DNA of 64,000 nt from the NCBI RefSeq assembly GCF_026642255.1, contig NZ_CP113264.1:6572001-6636000 (forward strand), in the 5' to 3' direction. The DNA comes from Streptomonospora nanhaiensis (lineage in GTDB: Bacteria > Actinomycetota > Actinomycetes > Streptosporangiales > Streptosporangiaceae). Both the position numbers and the translations under genes were made by a program. The notes beneath the pieces were generated by a model. The model was not told the origin of the DNA, did not search any database, and saw only the letters and a program-made list of their open reading frames with translations. Position 1 is the first letter of the stretch. Each line of letters starts with the position of its first letter. Positions 1 to 8,432 of the stretch are shown here, one piece after another.

Positions 1-149
1 CCCTGCGTGCGCGCGGGGTGCCCGTCGAGTACATCGTCGCCGAGGACGAGGGGCACGGCTTCGCGAACCCCGAGAACCAGGTGATGCTCCACCACGCCAT
101 CGAGAGGCACTTCGCGGAGCACCTCGGCGGGCGGTCCGGGGCGCTGTAG
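1..149 (+). CDS. C-terminal end of an S9 (prolyl oligopeptidase) family peptidase, partial
   Basis: The gene enters from the left edge; 49 codons are visible from base 3, ending at TAG 147-149. The tail contains EYIVAEDEGHGFANPEN, a classic C-terminal signature of family S9 serine peptidases (dipeptidyl or acylaminoacyl peptidases) in which the His of the EGHGF segment is the catalytic-triad His. A helix with HHAIERHF follows, also typical of the family end. The catalytic Ser and Asp and the propeller domain lie outside the window, so substrate class cannot be judged. It converges on the leftward toxin operon ending at 307. Confidence 0.85.
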   Translation, partial: LRARGVPVEYIVAEDEGHGFANPENQVMLHHAIERHFAEHLGGRSGAL

Positions 150-306
150 GACCGGCTGGTGGCGGGGTGGGGGTGAGGGTCGGGTGGGCGTGCGGACTAC
201 CCGGCCCCGCCCCGCGCCGCCTCGACCTGGTCGCGGTCACAGCGGGGCGCGCCGACGACGACAGACTTGAGGGCGCCTGACCGTTCAGGAGTCCTCGCGA
301 GGGAAG

Positions 307-1152
307 CTACAGCCACGGAGCCGGGCGCTCCTCCCCGGTCTCGGGGTCCCGCAGCAAGCGCTCCGGAGGAAAGACCTCCTCCTTCACCATGTTCCCCGCC
401 TCGTCCATCCCACGGAAGATGATGCGGTTGCCCAGCGCGTCGTAGATCGTCTCGGAGAGAAGCCTCCCCTCCTCGTCCCACTCGTGCCAGGGACCGACCG
501 GACCGTAGGGATCTCGGGTAACCCCCTGGGTCACGAGTTTTCCGCTGGGCGACCACACAAGAAAAGGACCGTCCTCGGCCCCTTCCGCAAAAGTCCGCAT
601 CTCGGTCCGACCGGAACCTTCGACGAGCACCGCTTCGCCTGTATAGGCGACACCTTGATAAGTCACTCGGCTTTCGAAGTCCAACTCATCCATCCCGACA
701 GCCTCCACATAGCCTTCACGCCCTGGTACGCCAGGACACGAAGGGACAGAGCGCCAAGGTCGGAAAATATTTTCCCCTGTCTCGGGATCCACAAACGGCA
801 TACGCGGCGAACTCTCCTCGAAGTGAACAAGGATTCCCGCTTCGTCCCATCGCCGCAGAACCCTCAGACTCCCGTCCGAGTAGTCCGAGACACCTTCTTC
901 ACGAAGCCTTCCGTTTTCATCCCAGAAGAAATATGGCCCAGTGGTGATATTTCCTACACGATTGGAATACTCAAGGGCCACACCGTGTTCATTCAGCAGG
1001 AAAACCGGACCGAGGGCGTAGCCCTTCACGAAGGTCTGGTAATGCGTGAACCTCCCGTCTTTCTCAACGGCCTGCCCGGTGAAACTTCCCCCTGGTATCC
1101 TGACTGAAATTTCATCCAGGTAATCGAGCTCTTCCGAATCAACTCGCCTCAC
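307..1152 (-). CDS. YwqK-family repeat protein, probable antitoxin/immunity protein
   Basis: A 281-aa protein built of degenerate MORN-like repeats of the YwqK type; segments such as GPYFFWDENGRLREEGV and GPWHEWDEEGRLLSETIYD recur across its length. YwqK-like proteins are often encoded beside bacterial polymorphic toxins and are presumed immunity factors; no enzymatic motif is visible. I place the start at GTG 1152, not at an upstream in-frame codon, because this GTG overlaps by three bases (GTGA) the stop codon of the upstream YezG-like gene read in its proper end frame. It is the last gene of the leftward toxin operon. Much of it (about 500-1130) is noticeably less GC-rich than the surrounding chromosome, as expected of an exchangeable cassette. 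The immunity role is inferred from family and position. Confidence 0.7.
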   Translation of the reverse strand: MRRVDSEELDYLDEISVRIPGGSFTGQAVEKDGRFTHYQTFVKGYALGPVFLLNEHGVALEYSNRVGNITTGPYFFWDENGRLREEGVSDYSDGSLRVLRRWDEAGILVHFEESSPRMPFVDPETGENIFRPWRSVPSCPGVPGREGYVEAVGMDELDFESRVTYQGVAYTGEAVLVEGSGRTEMRTFAEGAEDGPFLVWSPSGKLVTQGVTRDPYGPVGPWHEWDEEGRLLSETIYDALGNRIIFRGMDEAGNMVKEEVFPPERLLRDPETGEERPAPWL

Positions 1153-1582
1153 GGGAACCAGAGCCTGCCCGACACGGCCTCGACCTGCTCCCTCAGCCAA
1201 TCGGGGACGAACTCCTCGGCCCGGGGAAGGTCTTCAGGTCGTCCGCGAAACCCTCGGGGCTCGGGCGGAACGTGAAGTCCGGGTACTCGTCGTAGTTGAA
1301 GTCCACGCTGTAGTTCGAGGGGCGCTCGATCGTGTACTCGACCGAGAACCACGTCCCCTTCCCCTCCTGGTACATTCCCGCCCGCAGCCTTGCGAGCTTC
1401 GAGAGAACCGTGACCGGGCAGTCCACCATTTCGGACTCACCGTTCGAGTATTCAACCGTCAGACTGTCGGTTGCATATTTCGCAACAGCAGAATACTCGT
1501 AACGGAGTCGCCCCCAACCTTCAGGGGCAAAACCAAGAAGATCTCCACCGATCCCCTGAAGGATCTCCTGCTGCTCGATCAA
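1149..1582 (-). pseudogene. YezG-like immunity protein gene, frameshifted near its 3' end
   Basis: The first frame encodes an acidic protein with FSVEYTIERPSNYSVDFNYD and YPDFTFRPSPEGFADDL, features of the YezG (DUF600) immunity family, then runs into an unrelated tail (PRSSSPIG) and stops at 1193. The neighbouring frame, entered at a C run near 1222-1225, continues with AEEFVPDWLREQVEA, the expected family C-terminus (aromatic/acidic then PDWLR), and stops at 1149. One missing C in the CCCCGGG run would explain it. The stop at 1149-1151 overlaps the next gene's GTG, so the intact ancestral gene ended there. The start is probably TTG 1582, seven bases after a GGGAGG ribosome site; GTG 1597 is the alternative. 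It could be a true mutation, a sequencing error or, less likely, programmed slippage. Confidence 0.65.
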
Positions 1583-1627
1583 TCCCAATCCTCCCACGGG
1601 AAAAAATCCATTATTTCCCTACGGCGG

Positions 1628-2515
1628 TCAGGTAGGGAACTCTCCGTACCAGGACCCTTCCACGATGTGCTTGGGAAGATAATCCGACTCGACCTCGAGT
1701 TCGAAAGCGGGATCTACCTGACTGCGGTCGTGAGCCAGACAAGCCAACGCCAGGAGCCCCATAGGCACAACACCCGTCAAGGGGCCTTGGCCGGGACGAT
1801 CAACGCTGTAGTAGTCCCTGAACCACTCCAACCCCTGTGTCAGGGTTTCGTTGAACTCGTCGGAGTCTCCCTTCAGAAGACACCTGAACACGTCCATCTG
1901 CGGAAAGGAGATCAGGTTCAGGTAGTCCCCGCCGAACGCGCCGGTGCGAGGGTCGGACAACTCCATCGCCTGGCGCAACTCTCCCACCAGAGAGTCACTG
2001 CCCCTGACGTAGGCCTGCAGCGCCGCAACCCAGTGGTAGGTGAACTCGTTGTACCTGGCACCGTCGCCCTCACCCGCTCGCCGGAGGAGGTCCACCGGGA
2101 TCGAGCACAGGTTCTCCACACGCGTCCTGTCCCGGCACGTCACTGCCAAGTAGAACGCCGTCTCCCAGTTGCCGGCGTTCGTGAAGTACCTCGGCCCGAT
2201 CCCCGTGATCCTCCTGACCTGGTGACCGAGTCGGCACTCGACCTCAGTGCCCTCGGGGCCCGTGGTCGCGGCGAGGGCCGCGCCGTAGTACTGCATCAGG
2301 GCGACCCAGGCCTCCCACGTCTCCAGTTTCCCCGCTTCCGGGTCCGCGACAAGAGCCTCCTTGGCGTACCTGTACATCGAATCGAACCACAGATCGAACG
2401 ATGAGGCCTTCCGCACCACCGCATTGAAATGCTTTTCCCGCTTTTTGATGTTCTGTTCGAGCTTCACATCGTTGACCATGTGACTCAAGTCAGCCCGAGG
2501 AATTTTCTTCCCCAA
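1628..2515 (-). CDS. Immunity 49 (Imm49) family protein
   Basis: A largely helical, soluble protein of about 295 aa resembling the Imm49 family found directly downstream of polymorphic toxins. Recognisable parts are a Trp/Tyr-rich region around WFDSMYRYAKEAL, the NAGNWETAFYLAVTCRD helix, and a C-terminal YLPKHIVEGSWYGEFPT. It has no signal peptide or membrane segment, which fits a cytoplasmic protein neutralising a secreted effector's toxin domain. The preferred start is TTG 2515, because GGGAG lies six bases upstream; TTG 2521 would overlap the toxin stop but would have its ribosome site in direct contact. It follows the toxin gene with only a few bases between, so co-transcription and translational coupling are likely. 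The pairing with the 1061-aa toxin is inferred from position. Confidence 0.75.
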   Translation of the reverse strand: MGKKIPRADLSHMVNDVKLEQNIKKREKHFNAVVRKASSFDLWFDSMYRYAKEALVADPEAGKLETWEAWVALMQYYGAALAATTGPEGTEVECRLGHQVRRITGIGPRYFTNAGNWETAFYLAVTCRDRTRVENLCSIPVDLLRRAGEGDGARYNEFTYHWVAALQAYVRGSDSLVGELRQAMELSDPRTGAFGGDYLNLISFPQMDVFRCLLKGDSDEFNETLTQGLEWFRDYYSVDRPGQGPLTGVVPMGLLALACLAHDRSQVDPAFELEVESDYLPKHIVEGSWYGEFPT

Positions 2516-2517
2516 TT

Positions 2518-5500
2518 TCAACTCCCGCCAAAGACATCGAAAACCTGGTAATTATACCCGTTCGCAACCTCCAGAGGACCCCCTCCACCTCCCGCACCCG
2601 CAGGCTCCGCATTGCCCTTGAAAACCGCATAGACAACCTTGCCTTGGTCCAGCTTCTCGATAATTTCTTCCACAAGCTCCAACTCCCTCAGTGCGCTTTC
2701 GTCATCCAACCCCCTTTCCTCTTGAAGAATCAGAGCCCTCTCCTCCATCACTCTGAGGATATCCAGAAGATACTCTCGCGTTCCCTGCTGAACCTCCTGA
2801 GGAGGTCGCCCTTGCGGCCGGGCAATTCTTCCTCCCAGGTCCGTGCCGACATCAGCCTTTGCCTCGATGATGACGATATCACCATCCACGGTGCGGTAGA
2901 TTTGGTCGAACTGGTCATTCCCATTGCCCGGGGCATTCTCGGCGGGCTCTATGTAGGTCGCGCCTTCGAGGTTCGGACGCACCTCCTCCCTCCGCACTTG
3001 ACCGTTATCCTCGACCGGATTCCCGTCCGCATCTAGAACATCCCTCATCAGGGGTGTTCCGTCGGAACGCAGGACAGGTCTTCCATCGAACTGATGCCTT
3101 GCGGCAACCCTGGCCGACTCTTCGCCGAATCTCTCGGCAACCTCGGTCCTCACGGCATCGGCAAGCTTCTGGGATGCCTTTGCGTTCTCAAGGTCCACGT
3201 GGTTGTCACCACCCCTGAGATAGGATCCGTGGGTCCTCTGCATCGCCTCGAGATGGACCTGGGCTTTTTGAGACGCCGTGATGCTTTCCCGACGCCCTGT
3301 TGCCAGGTCATCGAGCATCGAGAACTCACCCCTGATCCACTCGCGCCGTTGGAGCTCTTCCGCTCCGATCTCCCCCCGAAGCTCTTCGCGTCGCGTTCGC
3401 TCTTCGTAGGAGAGCCCGTCGTGAACCTCAGGAATGAAGTCAGGATCATGGACCCGCATCATGACCCTGTCCCCGACATATGTCGCCTGCTTCGGAACGT
3501 CTAGGCATACCCACTGATGAGTGCTGGCATCCCAGGTGATCTTGGGCAGAGGATATTTTTCCGGACCGATCGTGGTTTGAACACTTCTCCTGTGGCCGTT
3601 TTTCTCCTTGTAGTACTCCTTGTAGATTTCATGATCAGAATTTATGAGGCGTTGGAGGTCCTGGCGAAAAGCCAGCCGGTTGGCCGGATCATTCTTGTCC
3701 CCCCAGGAATGGGACTCGAGCCCTTGCAAGGTGGTCGGACCCGGCGCGCGGTTGTCAGCAACGGGTCGAGCCCCCGAGCCGTTCTCCCCGTCCTCACTCG
3801 AGGCCCCACGTCCGTCGGAGCCGCTTGCCCCATCGGCAGGCAGGGTGAGGGGGAGGCCGCTTCCGGGCCGGGCCGGGCCGTCGGAGCCCGGGCCGGAGGC
3901 TCCGGCGGGATCGCCATGGAGGGGCACCGCGCGGATGTCGACCGTCCCGTCGCGGGGCGTCGAGGCGGGGGTGGCGGGTTTCGGATCCGGGTCGTGGGCG
4001 GCGGTGACGCGGAAGTCATGGTCGGTTCGGTCGCCGGTACCGTCCCCGCCGGGGACCTCCATCCCCCCGCCCCGGGCACCGGCGCCGACCGGCACCTCCT
4101 CACGTGCGAGGAGCCATGCGGGCCGCGCGTCGGCGTCCATGCCGCTGTAGCGCTCGACGTCGGCGACGAGCTCGGCGACCCCCACGTCGTCGCCGCGACC
4201 GGCCGGGACCGCCGCCGCGGGCGCCCCGGACCTGCCGTCCGGCACACCCCCGTCCCCCGCGTGCACCGGCGCCGGCACCGGTCCGGTCCCGGGCACCGAC
4301 TCGGCCCCGGGCCCGCCGCTCCCGCCGGGCTCCGGCGCGCCCTCCACCACCTCCCAGTGGGCGAACCGGGCCAGCACTCCCGTGCGCAGCTGGTCCAGGC
4401 GCAGCCCGATGCCGCTGGCGGTGTCGGACAACCCGGTCCTGATCCCGCTCAGCGTCTGGGCCAGGCTGAACCCCGGCCGGGCCGCGGCGCCCGGCTCCCA
4501 GGCCACCCCCGGGCGCTCCAGCACGTCGATGTCCGGGAGGTCGGGCCCGCCACCGCCTATCCGGCTGAGCAGCATGCCGCCCCTGACGGGGAACGCCACC
4601 ACGGTCAGCGCCAGGTTCCCGCCCGCCGTGGACAGCGTGTACGCGGGCCGGTCCTCCCACTCCCTCCAGGGGAACAGGTCGTGGCCGACCTCCGTCCACG
4701 CCGCCCCGGCGTTCTCCCGCCAGGTCCGCCCCGAGCGCTCCTCGGAGTCGAACGGGTTCATCCACCCGTCCTCGCCGTACATCCCGACGAGCGCGCCGTA
4801 CCCCTGGAAGGTCTCCTCCTTGTGGGTGACGGCGTTGTCCACCGCCTCGCCGACGCTGCCGGCCCACCCGCTGCCCGCGCGCCACAACCCGATCGAGGAC
4901 AGGGCTCCCACACCGAGGCCCCAGGCCATCCCGACGCCGAAGTGCTCCTGCTGGGCGGCGAACGCGTCGGCGGCCCAGTCGAGCGGCCACGGCTTGTCCG
5001 ACCCCGTGAGGTGGGCCCAGCCCTCCTCCCCCGCGCGCTGCCACTCGGAGGACTCGGTGAGGTCGAACGCGATGTCGGGGACCTCGTCCGGGTCGAGGCC
5101 GTAGGCGACCTCCCGGGGACCGGGCGCCTCCTCGCCCACGGCCGTGTAGGTGTTGCCCTGCCCGTTCACCGCGGAGATGGCGGTGGCGCACTCCCTCTCC
5201 GCCTCCTGGAACGTCGCCCAGACGATGTTGGCCCACAGCTTCAGGGAGCGGTTCTTGCCGTAGTGCCACGGGTTGAGCGCCCAGAACTCCTCGTCCCGCA
5301 CCTCCTCCACGAAGGCCACGGCGTCGTCCCTGATGTTGCGCAGCCGGGTCCGGGCACTCTCGGCCTCCTCGGCGAAGGTCTCCAGCGCGGTCACGACCGC
5401 TGAGACGTCCTCCAGGACGGTGTCGCCCTTGCGGGCGACCGGGCCCATCGCGGCGAGGAGGGTCTCCGACTCGGGCGCGGTGTAGTGGGCCTGGAGGGCC

Positions 5501-5703
5501 TGCCACGAACTCTCGACCCCCGCGCCTCCCTCCGCGACCTCCTCCGCGGCGGCCCTGAGGTTCGCCGCGGCCGTCTGGAGGACCTCCACCGAGGTGCCGG
5601 GCACGGGAATGGCCTCGGGGACGATCAGGACGGTGAAGTCGTTGTCGAGGGGCTGCTGGTTCCGGGGGTCGGGCTCGGGTCTCGTCACGTCGGCAGGGGG
5701 CAT
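2518..5703 (-). CDS. Polymorphic toxin with WXG-like N-terminus and PD-(D/E)XK-like nuclease tip
   Basis: 1061 aa. Residues about 30-170 form a helical region rich in Ala/Glu (LQTAAANLRAAAEEVAEG and a later coiled segment) like ESX/WXG-type secretion domains. A Trp-rich middle region and a hydrophobic stretch (LALTVVAFPVRGGMLL) follow, then a disordered Pro/Gly/Asp linker to about residue 650. The C-terminal module has FDQIY followed by IVIIEAKAD: Asp933, Glu947 and Lys949 fit the D...ExK active site of restriction-endonuclease-fold toxins, with QGTREYLLDI after it. The likely action is cleavage of target-cell nucleic acid after type VII-like export, but no secretion machinery is in the window. 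The ATG has GGAG five bases upstream. It is followed by Imm49, YezG-like and YwqK-like genes. Base composition falls near the linker/tip junction, suggesting tip exchange. Confidence 0.75.
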   Translation of the reverse strand: MPPADVTRPEPDPRNQQPLDNDFTVLIVPEAIPVPGTSVEVLQTAAANLRAAAEEVAEGGAGVESSWQALQAHYTAPESETLLAAMGPVARKGDTVLEDVSAVVTALETFAEEAESARTRLRNIRDDAVAFVEEVRDEEFWALNPWHYGKNRSLKLWANIVWATFQEAERECATAISAVNGQGNTYTAVGEEAPGPREVAYGLDPDEVPDIAFDLTESSEWQRAGEEGWAHLTGSDKPWPLDWAADAFAAQQEHFGVGMAWGLGVGALSSIGLWRAGSGWAGSVGEAVDNAVTHKEETFQGYGALVGMYGEDGWMNPFDSEERSGRTWRENAGAAWTEVGHDLFPWREWEDRPAYTLSTAGGNLALTVVAFPVRGGMLLSRIGGGGPDLPDIDVLERPGVAWEPGAAARPGFSLAQTLSGIRTGLSDTASGIGLRLDQLRTGVLARFAHWEVVEGAPEPGGSGGPGAESVPGTGPVPAPVHAGDGGVPDGRSGAPAAAVPAGRGDDVGVAELVADVERYSGMDADARPAWLLAREEVPVGAGARGGGMEVPGGDGTGDRTDHDFRVTAAHDPDPKPATPASTPRDGTVDIRAVPLHGDPAGASGPGSDGPARPGSGLPLTLPADGASGSDGRGASSEDGENGSGARPVADNRAPGPTTLQGLESHSWGDKNDPANRLAFRQDLQRLINSDHEIYKEYYKEKNGHRRSVQTTIGPEKYPLPKITWDASTHQWVCLDVPKQATYVGDRVMMRVHDPDFIPEVHDGLSYEERTRREELRGEIGAEELQRREWIRGEFSMLDDLATGRRESITASQKAQVHLEAMQRTHGSYLRGGDNHVDLENAKASQKLADAVRTEVAERFGEESARVAARHQFDGRPVLRSDGTPLMRDVLDADGNPVEDNGQVRREEVRPNLEGATYIEPAENAPGNGNDQFDQIYRTVDGDIVIIEAKADVGTDLGGRIARPQGRPPQEVQQGTREYLLDILRVMEERALILQEERGLDDESALRELELVEEIIEKLDQGKVVYAVFKGNAEPAGAGGGGGPLEVANGYNYQVFDVFGGS

Positions 5704-5873
5704 GGCGACTCCGTGGGGAGGAGGTGGGGGATCCGCCGCCGGGCGGGAGCAGCCGGCCCGGCGGGGGCGGGGGTGGGGGGTGGATGAGGGGGTGACCGGG
5801 GCACGGAGGGCACGGCCCGGTCGGGGCTTCGCGACCGGTGCGCGGCAGGGCGTGCGCGCCGGACCGGCGCGGG

Positions 5874-6221
5874 TCAGTGCGGAGCGTTCATGGGGTTCTC
5901 GGCATACGTGGCGTTGGCCTGGGCCTCCTCCGCCATCTCCAGGTCACCGACGAGGTAGGCGTCCACCGCCAGGGCGCACCCCTCCAGAGCGGAGCCGGCC
6001 CGTTCGACCATCTCCTCCGCGAGGGCGCCGACGTGTTCGAGGAAGTGGTACAGCTCCCCCTCGACCGGTCCGCTGCACGCCGCCGTGGCGGCGTTCATGA
6101 TCTCGTCGCCGGTGGTGGTCAGGGCGCCGTCGAGCGCGTCGCCGCTGCCGTCGCCGACCTTGCCCAGCACCTCGTTGAGCACCGTCCCGACGGAGGGGGC
6201 GTCGATGTCCCACGCGCTCAC
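5874..6221 (-). CDS. DUF6507-like small helical protein (ESX/WXG100-like)
   Basis: 115 aa beginning MSAWDIDAPSVGTVLNEV, the N-terminal pattern (Trp-Asp-Ile then a Gly/Val-rich helix) that I associate with the actinobacterial DUF6507 family of small ESAT-6-like proteins. It is predicted all-helical, with two Cys (in AACSGP and EGCALAV) and no signal peptide. The GTG start at 6221 overlaps the stop of the upstream 104-aa gene as GTGA, so the two are probably translated together. It sits 170 bases ahead of the polymorphic toxin; small proteins in this position commonly act as secretion partners or chaperones of large type VII substrates. That role is inference; family membership is from recall. 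Confidence 0.55.
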   Translation of the reverse strand: MSAWDIDAPSVGTVLNEVLGKVGDGSGDALDGALTTTGDEIMNAATAACSGPVEGELYHFLEHVGALAEEMVERAGSALEGCALAVDAYLVGDLEMAEEAQANATYAENPMNAPH

Positions 6222-6532
6222 CGGTCACCGCCTTCCCGGGCGGAGAAGCGGTCGCCCCGGAAGTTCTGGGGCGGTTCGGCAGTCGAATCGTGGCCGGTAT
6301 CGGCCAACTCGCGCTCGGAGCGGACGATGCTCGCATCCATGCGATTCAGGGCGGGGCGCACCGCCTCGATGATGCTGGTCAGATGTGTCCGCAGCTCCCC
6401 GGTGCGCTCGCGCATGCGCACGGCCACGATCTCGTGCGCGACGGGGACGCGCATCGGCGGGACGTCGCCGCGCGGGAGGTCGCCCGCGGGTTCCCCGAGC
6501 GCGCCCGGGACCTCTACCAGCTCGAATCTCAT
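6218..6532 (-). CDS. Uncharacterised 104-aa protein heading the toxin operon
   Basis: A short protein with a hydrophobic N-terminal strand region, a central amphipathic helix (VRMRERTGELRTHLTSIIEA and beyond) and a charged, probably disordered tail. No domain recognised; no signal peptide or membrane segment. It overlaps the DUF6507-like gene by four bases (GTGA at 6218-6221), so the two are a unit. Its ATG faces the divergent DUF6177 gene across 383 bases. A TAATAC hexamer on the minus strand (6595-6590), about 58 bases upstream of the ATG, is a reasonable -10 candidate for the whole leftward operon. Function unknown; context suggests an accessory of the secreted toxin. Confidence 0.6.
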   Translation of the reverse strand: MRFELVEVPGALGEPAGDLPRGDVPPMRVPVAHEIVAVRMRERTGELRTHLTSIIEAVRPALNRMDASIVRSERELADTGHDSTAEPPQNFRGDRFSAREGGDR

Positions 6533-6915
6533 GTACCGGTCACCCTGCCCAGGTCCGTCGGAACCGCCGCCCCCTGGGGCGCGTTGTGCGTATTATGCCG
6601 ATGCACCACGACAATGTGTGACCTCTCCCTCGCGGAAGAGGTTCGTACTGGCACGGAGTTCCGGATACCCCTTGACCGCAGGCCCCCTCTACCGGTTCCC
6701 CACCGGAGGGACGGGCCCCACGACGTCCGCTCCCACGCTTCCCCTCCCCGCAGGCCCCCGCACGCACGCATGCCGAGCCACCAGCACCGAGCCACCAGCC
6801 ACCCGGCGCCGACCGTGCCCCCGTCCGGGTCCGGACCCGGACACCCCTCCCGCTTCGCCCGGTCACGCCGAACCCGACCCCGCCGTCCCCCCGGCGGCAT
6901 CGCCAAGGAGAACCG
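6533..6915. promoter_or_regulatory. Divergent intergenic region between toxin operon and DUF6177 gene
   Basis: 383 bases with no convincing gene. Near the left end the minus strand carries TAATAC (6595-6590), a possible -10 for the toxin operon. Near the right end AAGGAG sits six bases before the TTG start of the DUF6177 gene. The middle (about 6680-6890) is C-rich on the plus strand and looks featureless. I saw no clear operator palindrome. Confidence 0.35.
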
Positions 6916-8304
6916 TTGAGCTACGACGTGGTCGCACTGCTGGCGGCGGAACCCGGCATGGTCGCGGTCGCCCACTCGCTCCGCGACGCGGGGGCCGACC
7001 TCGCGGTGCGCCCCCTGGACGGCGGAGTCGTCCAGTTGCGGGACGCCGAGGCCCGTGTCCTGGCCACCCTCGAACCCGCCCAGCTGGTCGAGTCGCGGGG
7101 CGAGGTCTCCCGGCTGCTCGGCGCCGAGGCCGCCGTCAACCTGCCCGACACCTGTTGGTGGGCCGAGGTGCGTGCGCGGCCCGACGCCGCGGGGCGCGAG
7201 GCGGCGCACCGCGTCGCCGACGGCCTCGCCCTGCGCCTGGGCGGGGGGGTGTGGACCTCGGGTCCGGGCGACTTCTCGCTGTGGGAGGAGACCGGGCACC
7301 CGGCCGTCGAGTTCGAGGCCGAGGAGGCGTTCGTCGTCGCCCAGGACCGCGAGGTCGTCCCGCTGTCCTCCTGGATCACCGACGCCGTGTCGGCCAACGC
7401 GCTCCGGGGCACGGTCCTCCAGGTGCTCACCCCCAGGTCGTCGCGGCTCACCCACGGACTGCGCACCCTGATCACGCAGCCGATGGCCCGCTGGGTGGTG
7501 CTGGACGGGAAGGGCGGCCAGTTCGACGGGGTCAGCGGCCTCCCGCTCCGCTGGGACCGGGTGCACGGGTATGTGCCCGACGCCCGGAACGGGAGCGCTC
7601 CCGAACCCGCGTGCGGGTTCCTCGACATCTCGCCCCTGGGGGCGCACCTGCTGGTCGACCTGGCGGTCCGGCACGGCGCGTCCTTCGCGCCGCCCCTCTG
7701 CCGGGCGGTCGAGCTCGTCACCGGCCACCTGGCCGGGGTCCTCCCCGCCGGCTGGGGGCCGCACGAGCCGGCGCTCGCGCCCTGGGACCGGGAGCGGCTC
7801 GTACGGCTGGTGCGCCACCGCGCCCCGCGGACGGCCGTGCTCCAGTTCTCGGGGCACCAGGACGCCGGTCCCCCCTTCACGGGCGGCGCCCGGGTCTCGT
7901 GGGCCCCGGACGGGGAGAGGGCGGCGGAGCGGATCTCCCTGGCGATCGGGTTCGAGGACGAGGGGGCGCTGCCCCTGGGGGCGCTCCCCGGCCTGGTGGA
8001 GGCCCTGGCGGCGGAGAACCTTCTGGACGTGCTCCACGTGCGCCGGGCGCGCGGTCGCCGCGACGTCACCTTCGAGCCGCGCTGGCACGGGCTGGCCGCC
8101 CCGGTCGGCATGGCCCTCGGGCCCGACGGGGTGCGGCGGGCCGGGGAGGAGCACGCGCTGGCCGGCCCCCTGCGGGGGGAACCGCTGGGAGAGGCCGGTG
8201 CCCGCGCGATCTGGTACCCCGCTCCCGCCGAGGCGACCCGCCAACGGGCGGCCGAGGCCGTGGCGGCCCAGCTGCGCCACCTCACCGCGGCGCCCCGGTC
8301 CTGA
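6916..8304 (+). CDS. DUF6177 family protein, likely type VII secretion accessory
   Basis: 462 aa starting at TTG 6916, chosen because AAGGAG lies six bases upstream and the N-terminus MSYDVVALLAAEPGM matches the family pattern as I recall it. Conserved-looking parts are PDTCWWAEVRA near residue 80, a Pro/Arg/Ser segment around QVLTPRSSRLTHGLRTL near 180, and a C-terminal domain with WHGLAAPVGMALGPDG. It is cytoplasmic by composition. DUF6177 genes occur in actinobacterial loci with ESX-like small proteins; here it is divergent from one encoding a DUF6507-like protein and a large toxin. No catalytic motif is evident, so biochemical function is unknown. A chaperone or adaptor role in export is inference from neighbourhood. 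Confidence 0.6.
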   Translation: MSYDVVALLAAEPGMVAVAHSLRDAGADLAVRPLDGGVVQLRDAEARVLATLEPAQLVESRGEVSRLLGAEAAVNLPDTCWWAEVRARPDAAGREAAHRVADGLALRLGGGVWTSGPGDFSLWEETGHPAVEFEAEEAFVVAQDREVVPLSSWITDAVSANALRGTVLQVLTPRSSRLTHGLRTLITQPMARWVVLDGKGGQFDGVSGLPLRWDRVHGYVPDARNGSAPEPACGFLDISPLGAHLLVDLAVRHGASFAPPLCRAVELVTGHLAGVLPAGWGPHEPALAPWDRERLVRLVRHRAPRTAVLQFSGHQDAGPPFTGGARVSWAPDGERAAERISLAIGFEDEGALPLGALPGLVEALAAENLLDVLHVRRARGRRDVTFEPRWHGLAAPVGMALGPDGVRRAGEEHALAGPLRGEPLGEAGARAIWYPAPAEATRQRAAEAVAAQLRHLTAAPRS

Positions 8305-8432
8305 CGGCACGGACAGAGCCAACATGATTACTGTGTGTGATTTTCTCGCGACTCTTTGAAAGAATGCGGACACCCCCCGGCCGTCCGGCCTCCCGCCCGA
8401 CAAGCAGGTCCGCACACCAAGGAGAATCCTCC

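Noticed and set aside
1153..1200. Upstream extension of the YwqK-type gene to 1200
   Set aside because: The extra residues lie within the YezG-like gene's coding tail and the GTGA overlap at 1149-1152 gives a better start.
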